This document shows positions 24,212-32,538 of a stretch of 64,000 nt of DNA, one piece after another. How positions within the stretch are numbered: the stretch's first letter is position 1; each line of letters begins with the position of its first letter. Location of the stretch: positions 1-64,000 of the forward strand of contig CAYJTG010000006.1 in NCBI GenBank assembly GCA_964373255.1. Direction: 5' to 3'. A program made the position numbers and the translations under genes. The notes below the pieces were generated by a model that saw nothing but the letters and a program-made list of their open reading frames with translations, did not search any database and was not told the DNA's origin. Source of the stretch: JACPVU01 sp964373255. Its GTDB lineage: Archaea; Aenigmatarchaeota; Aenigmatarchaeia; GW2011-AR5.

Positions 24212-26047
24212 ATGACTGATACTATTGTAAATAGGTTTTCGTGGAAGATCGCCGGCGAAGCCGGTCATGGAATCCTGAATGCCGGCCTGCAGATGTTTGC
24301 AAAATCCTGTCTGCGTGGCGGGTTGAACGTCTTCGCAAACGCCGAATATCCATCGCTGATACGCGGGGGCCATAACAACTTAGACGTGCGTGTGGACGAC
24401 AGGGAAATATTTGCACATAGCAAGGACATAAATATGCTTATTGCGCTTGACAAGAACTCTATCGACAAGCACGTAAACAAGATTACGCCAAACGGGGCTG
24501 TGATCTACGACAGCGACATTATAAAGATCGATCAAAACTACATCAAAAGAGAAGACATTTTTGTCTACCCTATCCCGCTGTATCAGATTGCCGAAAAGAT
24601 CGGCGGGAAGATAATGAGAAACACGGTTGCGATGGGCGCTACATTTGCACTCCTTGATTTTGATCTAGAACTGTTGTACGATGTCTTGCGCGATAACTTC
24701 GGCAAGAAAAAGGGCGAGGCCATTGCAAACGCGAATGTTATTGCCGCAAAAACAGGCTACGATTACATAAAATCGAATTACAACATAGAAGTATTCCCGT
24801 TCAAGCTGAAAAAAATCGAAACGAATGAAAAAAGGATTTTCATGTCCGGCAACGAATCAATAGCAGCCGGTGCAATAAAGGCCGGTTGTAAATTTCTGGC
24901 GGCCTACCCGATGACGCCTGCTACTTCTATTTTGACAAACATGGCGTCACAGGAAATGAACTATAACATAATTGTGAAGCATACAGAGGACGAGATAGCA
25001 GCAATAAATATGGCGATAGGTGCAAGCTTTGCCGGCGTGCGGTCAATGGTCTGCACTTCCGGCGGCGGATTCGCCCTTATGGCGGAAGGGCTTGGGCTCG
25101 CCGCGCAGACAGAGACTCCTATAGTAATTGTCGAAGCTCAAAGGCCAGGACCCGCAACGGGCATGGCTACGCACTCAGGGCAAGGAGATTTAAATTTTGT
25201 GCTAAACGCGTCAACAGACGAGTTTCCAAGGATCGTAATGGCGCCTGGGTGCGTAGAAGACTGTTTTTACGCCATAGCGGACGCATTCAATCTTGCGGAG
25301 AAATATCAGCTACCTGTTATAGTTTTAACGGACAAGTATCTTGGAGAGAGCTACAGGTCTGTCTCCAAGTTCGATACGAAAAATGTAAAGATCGAGCGTG
25401 GGCTTATGCTGAAGGATGAGGATGCAGAAAATACAAATGACTACAAGCGATACAAGCTGACGGACACAGGGATTTCACCACGATCTGTGCCTGGCCAGAA
25501 GAACTGCATGTTTGTGGCGAGCAGTTACGAACACGATGAATATGGCTTTGAGCGCGAGGAGGAAGAAATACGCGTGGCAATGCACAACAAGCGGTTCAAG
25601 AAACTTGATGAAGCTGCAAAAGAGACAGAGCCGAAAGCTGTCAAATTCTATGGCAACGGGTACGCCGACTTGACGATTGTTTCATGGGGGTCGCCAAAAG
25701 GCCCGATAAGAGAAGCAATGCGCGTGCTGGAGCAGGAAGATATATTTATAAATTTCTACCAGATCGTTTTTATGAGCCCGTTCCCAACAAAGCAAGTGGA
25801 ACAAATATTCAGCACCGCAAAAAAGGTCGTTGTCGTTGAGAACAATAAAACAGGCCAGCTCGCAGAATTAATCAGAGCAAAGACAGGCCTGAACGTAAGC
25901 AACAAAATACTTAGGTACGATGGCAGGCCTTTCTCTCTGGAGGATATTTGCAATGGAATAAAGGAAATCATGAAAAGTGATGGTGTTTCTGTAGTCGAAT
26001 TCAGCAAGCACGGAATAATCAATGTTTTGAAAGCGGAGGCGTCATAA
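24212..26047 (+). CDS. korA: 2-oxoacid:ferredoxin oxidoreductase, fused gamma-alpha subunit
   Basis: 611 aa. Residues ~1-190 are the gamma domain (KIAGEAGHGILNAGLQ..., YPSLIRGGHNN); from about 205 the alpha/pyrimidine domain starts (GNESIAAGAIKAGCKFLAAYPMTPAT) with VCTSGGGFALMAEGLGLAAQTETP and QRPGPATGMATHSGQGDL. Two-subunit (ab) type as in many archaea. Oxidises a 2-oxoacid (2-oxoglutarate or pyruvate) to acyl-CoA, reducing ferredoxin. TTTTTAAACAC near 24160 may be its promoter. Co-transcribed with the next two ORFs. Confidence 0.93.
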   Translation: MTDTIVNRFSWKIAGEAGHGILNAGLQMFAKSCLRGGLNVFANAEYPSLIRGGHNNLDVRVDDREIFAHSKDINMLIALDKNSIDKHVNKITPNGAVIYDSDIIKIDQNYIKREDIFVYPIPLYQIAEKIGGKIMRNTVAMGATFALLDFDLELLYDVLRDNFGKKKGEAIANANVIAAKTGYDYIKSNYNIEVFPFKLKKIETNEKRIFMSGNESIAAGAIKAGCKFLAAYPMTPATSILTNMASQEMNYNIIVKHTEDEIAAINMAIGASFAGVRSMVCTSGGGFALMAEGLGLAAQTETPIVIVEAQRPGPATGMATHSGQGDLNFVLNASTDEFPRIVMAPGCVEDCFYAIADAFNLAEKYQLPVIVLTDKYLGESYRSVSKFDTKNVKIERGLMLKDEDAENTNDYKRYKLTDTGISPRSVPGQKNCMFVASSYEHDEYGFEREEEEIRVAMHNKRFKKLDEAAKETEPKAVKFYGNGYADLTIVSWGSPKGPIREAMRVLEQEDIFINFYQIVFMSPFPTKQVEQIFSTAKKVVVVENNKTGQLAELIRAKTGLNVSNKILRYDGRPFSLEDICNGIKEIMKSDGVSVVEFSKHGIINVLKAEAS

Positions 26048-26323
26048 ATGGAAAATCCTGTTATAAAATATGGTTTAAATAGTTCTTCACCAGAACTGCA
26101 GGGACAAATGTTTGAATCGTATAATAGAACAGGAATGTTGAATAGAGAGAAACACGATATTGGTAACGGTTTGACATTAAATATATATACAATTATGGAT
26201 GGCACTCCAATCTTAGGCTTTGATATTAGCGGTATGCATTTTAGTTTTGACCAAGTTCTTCCAAATAGATATCAACAAGTTTTAGAACAAATAAAGCAAT
26301 ACGCAAAATCCAGGAGTGTTTAA
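26048..26323 (+). CDS. orphan ORF inside the kor operon
   Basis: 91 aa, starting at the base after the korA stop codon. MENPVIKYGLNSSSPELQGQMFESYNRTG..., no domain recognised. Codons are far more AT-rich in third position than those of korA/korB. It separates two subunit genes that are normally adjacent, so it looks inserted. See finding on orphan ORFs in operons. Confidence 0.6.
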   Translation: MENPVIKYGLNSSSPELQGQMFESYNRTGMLNREKHDIGNGLTLNIYTIMDGTPILGFDISGMHFSFDQVLPNRYQQVLEQIKQYAKSRSV

Positions 26324-26324
26324 C

Positions 26325-28277
26325 ATGCCGTTATCAATTGCTCAATTATCGACAAAAGAGGCACCGACGTGGTGTCCGGGATGTGTATTGCCAGGCACGT
26401 TGATACAGTCTAATCCTTCTGTAAAAAAGATTGAAACCATAAAAGTTGGAGACAAGGTGCTTGGAAAGGATGGAAAGTTCCACAGGGTTACAGAGGTTAT
26501 GACTCACAACCACAAAGGAAAGATGCATAAGATAATTTCTAAATGTTTTGGCTCGACAACCCTGACACCAGAGCATCCTGTTCTTTGCGCAAGGCGAGAA
26601 ATTGTCAACAGGCGCAATAAAATATTCATAGTAGAATGGGTCAGGGCAGATTCATTAAGGATGTACGATTATCTTGTTTATCCAATTTTATCGGAGATCG
26701 AAGATAAAAATTATTTAGAGATAAAGTGGAAAAAATCTGAGATGGATAGGAAAAGCAAGCAGCTGCCAGATAGAATTGCTGTCGATGCAGATTTACTGAG
26801 GTTGGCAGGCTACTATATTGCAGAAGGCCACGTTCATAATAGGGAAATCGTTCTCACATTCAACAAAAAAGAGACACGATATGTAGACGACGTAAAAGTT
26901 ATAGTCAAAAGCCTGTTCGGTTTAAATGCTTCAACAAAAGTACGCGAAAATAAGAATACGTGTGACGTTAGTATAAGTTCATCCCTGTTAGCAAGGCTCT
27001 TTGCAGACTGGTTTGGAACAGGCGCTGCAAATAAATCTATACCGCATTTTATGCTATTATTGCCGCCTAAAAAACAGAAAGAACTTCTCAAAGGTCTATG
27101 GAGAGGAGACGGCTATATTGGTTCTAGAAAAGCTGGATATAAAACTATTTCAAAGATATTGACAGAACAGATCAAACTTCTTCTTTTAAGGCAATCCATT
27201 GTTCCGTCTATATCCGAGAATAAAGCGTATGGTATGCACAAAAAAGCGTACAACTTGGAAGTTTGTGGCAGAAAAAATCTATCGGCACTAAAATCTATAA
27301 TTTCTGATGAAGAACAAGAGAGCGAACTTGATAACCAGCGCTTTGCAATATCTAAGATGCATGTTTTTCTTCCCATAAGAAATATTGAAACCTTTGATTA
27401 CGACGGGGATGTGCATAATTTCGAGGTCGAAGATGTACAATCTTACGTATCAGAGAGTGCGACACTACACAACTGCGGCGATTTTATGATTTTAGGCGCT
27501 ATAAAATCAGCGCTTGCCGATCTTGATATTGAACAACACAACACGCTGATCGTGTCGGGCATCGGCTGCGGTTCCAAAACGCCTCACTTCGTAAAGACCT
27601 ACGGGTTTGAAGGCCTTCACGGCCGCGCCTTGCCAGTCGCAACGGGGGCAAAGCTCGTGAACAATAAGCTGAATGTTCTTGTCGTCACAGGTGATGGCGA
27701 CTGTTATGGTATTGGCGGCAATCATTTTATGCATTCTATGAGAAGAAACCTTGACGTCACGCTTATTGTGCAAAACAACGCTGTATATGGACTGACAAAG
27801 GGCCAGACGTCGCCGACAAGCCAGAAAGGGTTTGTATCGAATTCAACGCCATCCGGCGCGCTCGAAGAGCCGGTCAATCCAATGTCATGGTCAATAGTTG
27901 CTGGCGCTACCTACGTGGCGCGCGCCTCCTCTCTTGATATGACTCATCTTAAGATGCTGATCGAGAACGGCGTGAAGCACAAGGGCTTTGCACTTATCGA
28001 TGTATTTCAACCGTGCACAACTTACAACAAAATTAACACAGCAGACTGGTACCGCCAAAGAACATATAAGCTGGAAGAAGCAGGCCACAACACTGAAGAT
28101 AAGATTGCTGCGCTCACAAAAGCTGAAGAATGGGGCGACAGGATACCTATAGGCCTGTTCTACAAGGTCAACAAGCCGACGTACGAAGACGGCCTGCCGC
28201 AGATTGCAAACACGCCCATAGTGAAGCAGAATATAGAAAATATCGATATCGAGCCGCTTCTCGCAAGATATTCCTAG
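26325..28277 (+). CDS. korB: 2-oxoacid:ferredoxin oxidoreductase beta subunit with intein
   Basis: 650 aa precursor from ATG 26325 (AGGAG upstream); 286 aa after removal of the 364-aa intein. Extein: APTWCPGCGDF (Fe-S Cys pair split by the intein), IGCGSKTPHF, HGRALPVATGAK, the TPP-binding VTGDGDCYGIGGNHFMHSMRRN and NNAVYGLTKGQTSPTS. TPP-dependent half of the enzyme. The intein sits at the most conserved cysteine motif, a usual choice because it resists deletion. Confidence 0.95.
   Translation: MPLSIAQLSTKEAPTWCPGCVLPGTLIQSNPSVKKIETIKVGDKVLGKDGKFHRVTEVMTHNHKGKMHKIISKCFGSTTLTPEHPVLCARREIVNRRNKIFIVEWVRADSLRMYDYLVYPILSEIEDKNYLEIKWKKSEMDRKSKQLPDRIAVDADLLRLAGYYIAEGHVHNREIVLTFNKKETRYVDDVKVIVKSLFGLNASTKVRENKNTCDVSISSSLLARLFADWFGTGAANKSIPHFMLLLPPKKQKELLKGLWRGDGYIGSRKAGYKTISKILTEQIKLLLLRQSIVPSISENKAYGMHKKAYNLEVCGRKNLSALKSIISDEEQESELDNQRFAISKMHVFLPIRNIETFDYDGDVHNFEVEDVQSYVSESATLHNCGDFMILGAIKSALADLDIEQHNTLIVSGIGCGSKTPHFVKTYGFEGLHGRALPVATGAKLVNNKLNVLVVTGDGDCYGIGGNHFMHSMRRNLDVTLIVQNNAVYGLTKGQTSPTSQKGFVSNSTPSGALEEPVNPMSWSIVAGATYVARASSLDMTHLKMLIENGVKHKGFALIDVFQPCTTYNKINTADWYRQRTYKLEEAGHNTEDKIAALTKAEEWGDRIPIGLFYKVNKPTYEDGLPQIANTPIVKQNIENIDIEPLLARYS
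26382..27473 (+). mobile_element. intein in KorB with LAGLIDADG endonuclease domain
   Basis: Starts at C20 (CVLPGTLIQS, block A), block B TLTPEHPVL, endonuclease blocks LAGYYIAEGHV and LLKGLWRGDGYI, block F VHNFEVEDVQSY and block G ATLHN followed by the extein Cys. 364 aa. All splicing residues (Cys1, TxxH-type His in block B, penultimate His, Asn, +1 Cys) are present, so it should be active. Confidence 0.95.
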
Positions 28278-28355
28278 CGGTGAAAAGAATATGCGATGAT
28301 AAGCAAGTCCAGTAAATATAATCACTATTAATATTTTCTTTTCCTAATTAGTTTC

Positions 28356-28703
28356 GTGAAAAATGAATTTGTTGCTGTTTATATAACTACAAAAAATCCT
28401 AGATCAGCAAGAAAGATAGGAAAAATACTTGTAAAAGAACGCCTCGCAGGATGCATTAACATTATTCCTTACGTAAACTCTATGTACTGGTGGAAAGGCA
28501 GGATAGAAGACCATGGCGAATCTGTAATCATAGCAAAAACAAGAAGATCACTTATTAAAAAATTAATTGAAGTTGTCAAAAAGCACCACAGCTATAAAGT
28601 GCCCTGTATCAATGCCCTGCCTATTCTGGAGGGCAATCCTGATTATCTAAAATGGCTGAAGGAAGAAACAAGATTAAGGAGAGATAGAGGTGTAAAACAA
28701 TGA
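28356..28703 (+). CDS. cutA: CutA1 family protein
   Basis: 115 aa, GTG start. FVAVYITTKNPRSARKIGKILVKERLAGCINIIPYVNSMYWWKG and KTRRSLIKKLIEVVKKHHSYKVPCINALPI are the CutA1 signature. Trimeric ferredoxin-like protein linked to divalent-metal tolerance in bacteria; archaeal role unclear. The next small gene overlaps its stop codon. Confidence 0.92.
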   Translation: MKNEFVAVYITTKNPRSARKIGKILVKERLAGCINIIPYVNSMYWWKGRIEDHGESVIIAKTRRSLIKKLIEVVKKHHSYKVPCINALPILEGNPDYLKWLKEETRLRRDRGVKQ

Positions 28704-28834
28704 AAATAGACAAAAGAACAAGCGGGGTATTGTCGCTGGTCTTCGGCGTCTTGATTTTGATAAAGCCCGACGTACTGGCCATGCTTGTTGGATTGTATCT
28801 GATTATCTATGGCATATTGGAACTTGCGAAGTAA
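28700..28834 (+). CDS. small membrane protein (DUF3096-like)
   Basis: 44 aa, ATGA overlap with cutA. Hydrophobic with two short helices: SGVLSLVFGVLILIKP and MLVGLYLIIYGILELA, similar to DUF3096-type proteins. Function unknown. Confidence 0.65.
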   Translation: MKIDKRTSGVLSLVFGVLILIKPDVLAMLVGLYLIIYGILELAK

Positions 28835-28899
28835 AAACTGCGGGTCTTTTTACTTTTTTTAATAGTGGTTTTTTATACTTTAATTTTAGATGAATAATC

Positions 28900-29490
28900 A
28901 TGCCAGGCAAACTGATTGTCTTCGAGGGTTTAGACGGTGCGGGCGTGACCACACAGGCCACGCTCCTTCGAAATTATTTCATGAACAAAGGCAAGGATAC
29001 CATACTCACCAAAGAGCCCACGGACGGCCTTATAGGCGGTCTGATAAAATCTTCGCTCAGAAGTGAATGGAAGACAGACCCAATGACATTGCAGCTGCTG
29101 TTTACGTCTGATCGGTCCCATCACCTTACAACAGAAATCGATCCGGCGCTGAAGCAGGACAAGATTGTAATCTGCGACCGCTATATTTTATCTTCTCTGG
29201 TTTTCGGCAGCATACACACATCGCTCGACGTCCTGAAACAGCTGAACGTACACTTCAGAAAGCCTAACATCACAATTGTTGTCGACACAAACCCGCGCGT
29301 GTGCATGGAACGCATAAAAAAAGCCCGCCATCACGTCGAGCTGTTCGAAGAGGAGCAGAAGCTAGAGCAGATAAGACGAAACTACATGGCGCTGAAGAAC
29401 TATTTCTCAGAAACCTACATCATCGACGGCAACCGCCCCGCTGAGGCGATCGCAGAAGAGATAAGGCGGCTTGTCGACAGCAAAATATGA
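28900..29490 (+). CDS. tmk: thymidylate kinase
   Basis: 196 aa. FEGLDGAGVTTQATLL is the P-loop, but the usual P-loop lysine (GxGKTT) is Val. DR motif in ICDRYILSSLVF (dTMP site) and KEPTDG match the family; the LID region follows. Phosphorylates dTMP. The missing lysine is odd for catalysis, although some archaeal homologues carry similar variants; activity is uncertain. TATA (TTTTTATACTTT) near 28869. Confidence 0.88.
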   Translation: MPGKLIVFEGLDGAGVTTQATLLRNYFMNKGKDTILTKEPTDGLIGGLIKSSLRSEWKTDPMTLQLLFTSDRSHHLTTEIDPALKQDKIVICDRYILSSLVFGSIHTSLDVLKQLNVHFRKPNITIVVDTNPRVCMERIKKARHHVELFEEEQKLEQIRRNYMALKNYFSETYIIDGNRPAEAIAEEIRRLVDSKI

Positions 29491-29528
29491 AATCCCTTAT
29501 ATAACCTGTGACTAACTTGAGAAAAGCA

Positions 29529-29661
29529 GGCTCTGTTGAAATGCTCAATAAAAGCATCGACGTGAGAGCTATCATCTCTCGATGATAGCTCTAGCTGACC
29601 CTTACGTCGATAAGACGTAAGGGTCTACGTCGATGCTTTTTCATAGGTTTTCAACAGAGCC
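29529..29661 (+). repeat. three-way-junction element, family A (copy A4)
   Basis: Best-preserved copy. Distal stem GGCTCTGTTGAAA / TTTCAACAGAGCC, internal loop (TGCTCAATA / TTCATAGGT), proximal stem AAAAGCATCGACGT / ACGTCGATGCTTTT, then G, hairpin 1 AGAGCTATCATC-TCTC-GATGATAGCTCT, AGCT, hairpin 2 GACCCTTACGTC-GATAA-GACGTAAGGGTC, T. Between tmk and msrB, convergent side. Confidence 0.92.
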
Positions 29662-29662
29662 G

Positions 29663-29745
29663 AAAAGCAAAGCTTTCCTAAGTCGCCAGAAAACCTCTGG
29701 TTTTCTGTACGAAGTCACAGGTTTCTTTTCGAATTCTTTTCTTTC
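29663..29745. repeat. cluster of simple hairpins
   Basis: Follows A4 directly: GAAAGC-aaa-GCTTTC-like and CAGAAAACC-tct-GGTTTTCTG hairpins with 3-base loops. The same style of hairpin cluster occurs at 48.7, 48.9 and 59.2 kb. Confidence 0.6.
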
Positions 29746-29763
29746 AGAAATCAGGTTTTCAAT

Positions 29764-30129
29764 TTAGGCTTCTTTTTCTTCCTTGAAATTTAATGCAGCA
29801 GAGTTTATGCAGAATCGCTTTCTCGTTGGCTCTGGGCCGTCGTCAAAAACATGGCCCAGATGGCCGCTGCATTTTTTGCATAAGACTTCAGTACGGCGCA
29901 TAAAAAGGCTGTTATCTTTTTTGAGCTTTATACTGTCCTTCTCAACATCATAGAAGCTAGGCCAGCCTGTACCGGAGTCAAATTTCGTATCGGACGAAAA
30001 CAGTTTTGTTCCACACCCAGCACATACGTAAACGCCTTTTTGTTTGTTGTTCCAGTATTTTCCTGTAAATGGCGGCTCTGTCCCACTACAACGAAGAACA
30101 CTATACTGTTCTGGTGTTAATTTTTTCAT
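29764..30129 (-). CDS. msrB: peptide-methionine (R)-S-oxide reductase MsrB
   Basis: 121 aa. Two CxxC zinc motifs (CAGCGTKLF and CKKCSGHLGH), FDSGTGWPSFYDV, and the catalytic RFCINSAALNF with the nucleophilic Cys. Repairs oxidised methionine. Compact archaeal/bacterial form, no signal peptide, so cytoplasmic. Confidence 0.96.
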   Translation of the reverse strand: MKKLTPEQYSVLRCSGTEPPFTGKYWNNKQKGVYVCAGCGTKLFSSDTKFDSGTGWPSFYDVEKDSIKLKKDNSLFMRRTEVLCKKCSGHLGHVFDDGPEPTRKRFCINSAALNFKEEKEA

Positions 30130-30181
30130 AATCTTACTGAAGATTTAGTTAATTTAAATACGTTTCTGCTATAGATTTTTC

Positions 30182-30724
30182 ATGATTATCGACTTGAACA
30201 TAAATGATTGGACGTTAGAGCACGATAGAAAAGTAAGAAACATTATTCGTACAACTTCAGTAGAGTATACAAATTTCTACAAAGAAAGGTTTCCAGAAGA
30301 TATTCTAGTTGTAGGCGAAAACTGGCTCTATATAGGAGAAGTTAAGCCACTTAGTCTTGATGTACCTGACAAAGATTATGGTAATGGAGTTACATTAGCA
30401 TTTTCACGGGCAATAAATATTAAACCAATAGATGTATTTTTTATGACGAAATATGTTCCTCTAACACAAATCTTTAACGACTTTAAAAAATATTTTGAGA
30501 AGGTAGAAAGTGCTATTTTCCCACTATCAGAGCAGCGCAATCATGAAGCAAAACAATTGGGTCTAGTTTATCAGCACCAAGATGATTGGTACACAGTTCA
30601 AAGAGACGATGAAAAACTAATAAAGGTTTTCCCATTGACGCCAGAAAAACAAACAATATATTTCATGAAAATAGGTGATAAATCAGTTGGCTATACTTCA
30701 CTAAAGAGACAAATTGATGTATAG
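30182..30724 (+). CDS. hypothetical protein
   Basis: 180 aa. Mixed alpha/beta, no motif recognised: MIIDLNINDWTLEHDRKVRN... DWYTVQRDDEKLIKVFPLTPEKQTIYFMKIGDKSVGYTSL. Possibly two domains. AT-rich codons, ends four bases before convergent scpB. Orphan of the same style as others in the window. Confidence 0.6.
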   Translation: MIIDLNINDWTLEHDRKVRNIIRTTSVEYTNFYKERFPEDILVVGENWLYIGEVKPLSLDVPDKDYGNGVTLAFSRAINIKPIDVFFMTKYVPLTQIFNDFKKYFEKVESAIFPLSEQRNHEAKQLGLVYQHQDDWYTVQRDDEKLIKVFPLTPEKQTIYFMKIGDKSVGYTSLKRQIDV

Positions 30725-30727
30725 TTA

Positions 30728-31255
30728 TTATACGCCTTCCTCCTCAACGCCCTTCTCCTTGTCTATCTCTTGCTGGAATTCCTTTTTTAGATTTTCTTTT
30801 TTTGTTCCGAAATATTCCTCGAACTGCGGCGTTGTTGCGAGTATTTTTGTCCTTGATTTTTTCTCCACCCTGATAAGGCCGCGCTGTTCCAGATCTTTTA
30901 CATACTCGTACGTGCGGTTTCCAATCACCTTAACGATGTCGGACTGTTTTATGGGCTCGTGGTATGCAATTATTGCCAACACCCTTAGCAAACCGCGGGA
31001 CAAATCAGAATGCGGCGTCAAGTCAGTTACGTCTTCAAGAAACTCGGGCTTCACGACAAGGCGGTAGCCTCCAATATCAGAAAGTGCTATTCCAGAATCC
31101 TCCTTCGCATATTTTTCCTTCAGGATTTTTATCATTTCTTCCATTTTCTCCCTATTGCTGCGCACGTATTTTGACAATTTTTCCAGCGGCAGTGGATCGG
31201 CCGTCGTAAACAGGACCGCTTCCAGAAGCGCCAGTTTTTTCTCGTCGATTTTCAT
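30728..31255 (-). CDS. scpB: segregation and condensation protein B
   Basis: 175 aa from ATG 31255 (MKIDEKKLALLEAVLFTTADPLPLEKLSKYV). Two winged helices: second shown by RVLAIIAYHEPIKQSDIVKVIG and DLEQRGLIRVE. Kleisin-associated partner of SMC/ScpA. Last gene of smc - ribD-like - scpA - scpB. Confidence 0.92.
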   Translation of the reverse strand: MKIDEKKLALLEAVLFTTADPLPLEKLSKYVRSNREKMEEMIKILKEKYAKEDSGIALSDIGGYRLVVKPEFLEDVTDLTPHSDLSRGLLRVLAIIAYHEPIKQSDIVKVIGNRTYEYVKDLEQRGLIRVEKKSRTKILATTPQFEEYFGTKKENLKKEFQQEIDKEKGVEEEGV

Positions 31256-31284
31256 TATCGATCCCTTCCTAATAGTTTTCTTTA

Positions 31285-32013
31285 TTAAACTTCTTGTTGT
31301 GCTGCGCTGTTTTCTTCCCTCAGCACTATTATAATATCTTGGAACATCTCCTGCTGCTCGCACGTTATCTTGCTGCGCTGTGACAGGTAAAGCAGCGGCA
31401 AAAACGTGTCAACGATATCCATCCTTTTCCATGAGGGCACAAGCTGCGAAAAAGTTATTGTGTTGTGCTTCACGATTTTTTCATAAACGCTCTTTATGCG
31501 GGCTTCTATATTCTCTTCCGGCTCAATAAGCTTTTCTATGGCTCCTCGCATTCTCACTACTTTTGTCTCTTTTCTTTCTTTGAATGCAAAAGCCTTGTTG
31601 AGCGCACCGATCAGATCCTCCAGTGTCACTTTTTTTGTCGGCATTCTTATGAGCGGTGGCACAAGGGCAGGGATGTCATCAATATTTATCGGCGGTATCT
31701 GCTCGCCCGCGCGCAGCTGCTTCTTCTCCTCTTCCTCAAGCATAAGTTCTGTCTTCATCCTGAGCATTATTGCGGCGACCAGTACGAACCGCGCAGGCAC
31801 ACGAAAGTCAAACTTCTCGACCTTCTGCAAGTAAGACATGAACGTATCCGCCAGCTTTATCAGGTCTACGTTCAGCGGGTCCATTCCCTCCTCGCCGACC
31901 AGTGTCGTCAGAACTTCTTGCCAGTCCGAGCCGAGTATGATCGTCTGGATGACCTTGTTCTCGTCGATGACGGGCTTCTGGACTTCTTGATTTTTATCTT
32001 CTTCCATATTCAT
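31285..32013 (-). CDS. scpA: segregation and condensation protein A (kleisin)
   Basis: 242 aa. MDPLNVDLIKLADTFMSYLQKVEKFDFRVPARFVLVAAIMLRMKTELML is the ScpA N-terminal helical region that binds the SMC neck; the C-terminal winged helix contacts the SMC head (VDTFLPLLYLSQRSKITCEQQEMFQDI). Starts four bases before the end of the RibD-like gene (ATGA). Confidence 0.92.
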   Translation of the reverse strand: MNMEEDKNQEVQKPVIDENKVIQTIILGSDWQEVLTTLVGEEGMDPLNVDLIKLADTFMSYLQKVEKFDFRVPARFVLVAAIMLRMKTELMLEEEEKKQLRAGEQIPPINIDDIPALVPPLIRMPTKKVTLEDLIGALNKAFAFKERKETKVVRMRGAIEKLIEPEENIEARIKSVYEKIVKHNTITFSQLVPSWKRMDIVDTFLPLLYLSQRSKITCEQQEMFQDIIIVLREENSAAQQEV

Positions 32014-32534
32014 ACCTTCTTTTTGACTTTATAGTGGAGCTGAACTATGCCATAAGGCAGCTTTCTCATTTTAACTAATTTCATCCTTGAGTAGAACTTA
32101 TCTTCTCTAAATAATTTTATGCCATCACCCAAAACCGCTGGTTCTATGTTTATTATAATTTCATTGATCAGCCCCGCCTTCATGAATGCGCTGTTCAGCG
32201 TGCTGCCACCCGTAAGTATCATGCTCTTGAATCCCGTAAAAGAAGCCTTTTTTATAGCGTCTTTTGGTGATTTTGCTATGATATATTCTTTATCTATCTT
32301 TGATTTTTTCTTGGATGTGACAACGATTTTATGTGCTTTAACATCTTCAAAATTATAGTCTTTATACAGATACTTAACAACGTCGTATGTTTTTCTTCCT
32401 ATAACAAAGCACCCCGACTTTTTGGCAAGCTTGCAGAATTCATACCAGTTTTCGTCAGAAAGAAAGTCTTCCTGATTATTCGCTCTTGCTATCATACCGT
32501 TGACCGACATGGCCATGTATAAAATTACTTTCAT
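32010..32534 (-). CDS. RibD C-terminal/dihydrofolate-reductase-like protein
   Basis: 174 aa. MKVILYMAMSVNGMIARANNQEDFLS, CFVIGRKTYDVV, KIVVTSKKK, ILTGGSTLNSAFMKAGLINEIIINIEPAVLGDGIKLF match the RibD_C/DHFR-fold reductase family. Could act in riboflavin or folate reduction; substrate not determinable. It sits between smc and scpA and is AT-richer than them, suggesting insertion. Confidence 0.85.
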   Translation of the reverse strand: MKVILYMAMSVNGMIARANNQEDFLSDENWYEFCKLAKKSGCFVIGRKTYDVVKYLYKDYNFEDVKAHKIVVTSKKKSKIDKEYIIAKSPKDAIKKASFTGFKSMILTGGSTLNSAFMKAGLINEIIINIEPAVLGDGIKLFREDKFYSRMKLVKMRKLPYGIVQLHYKVKKKV

Positions 32535-32538
32535 AATA

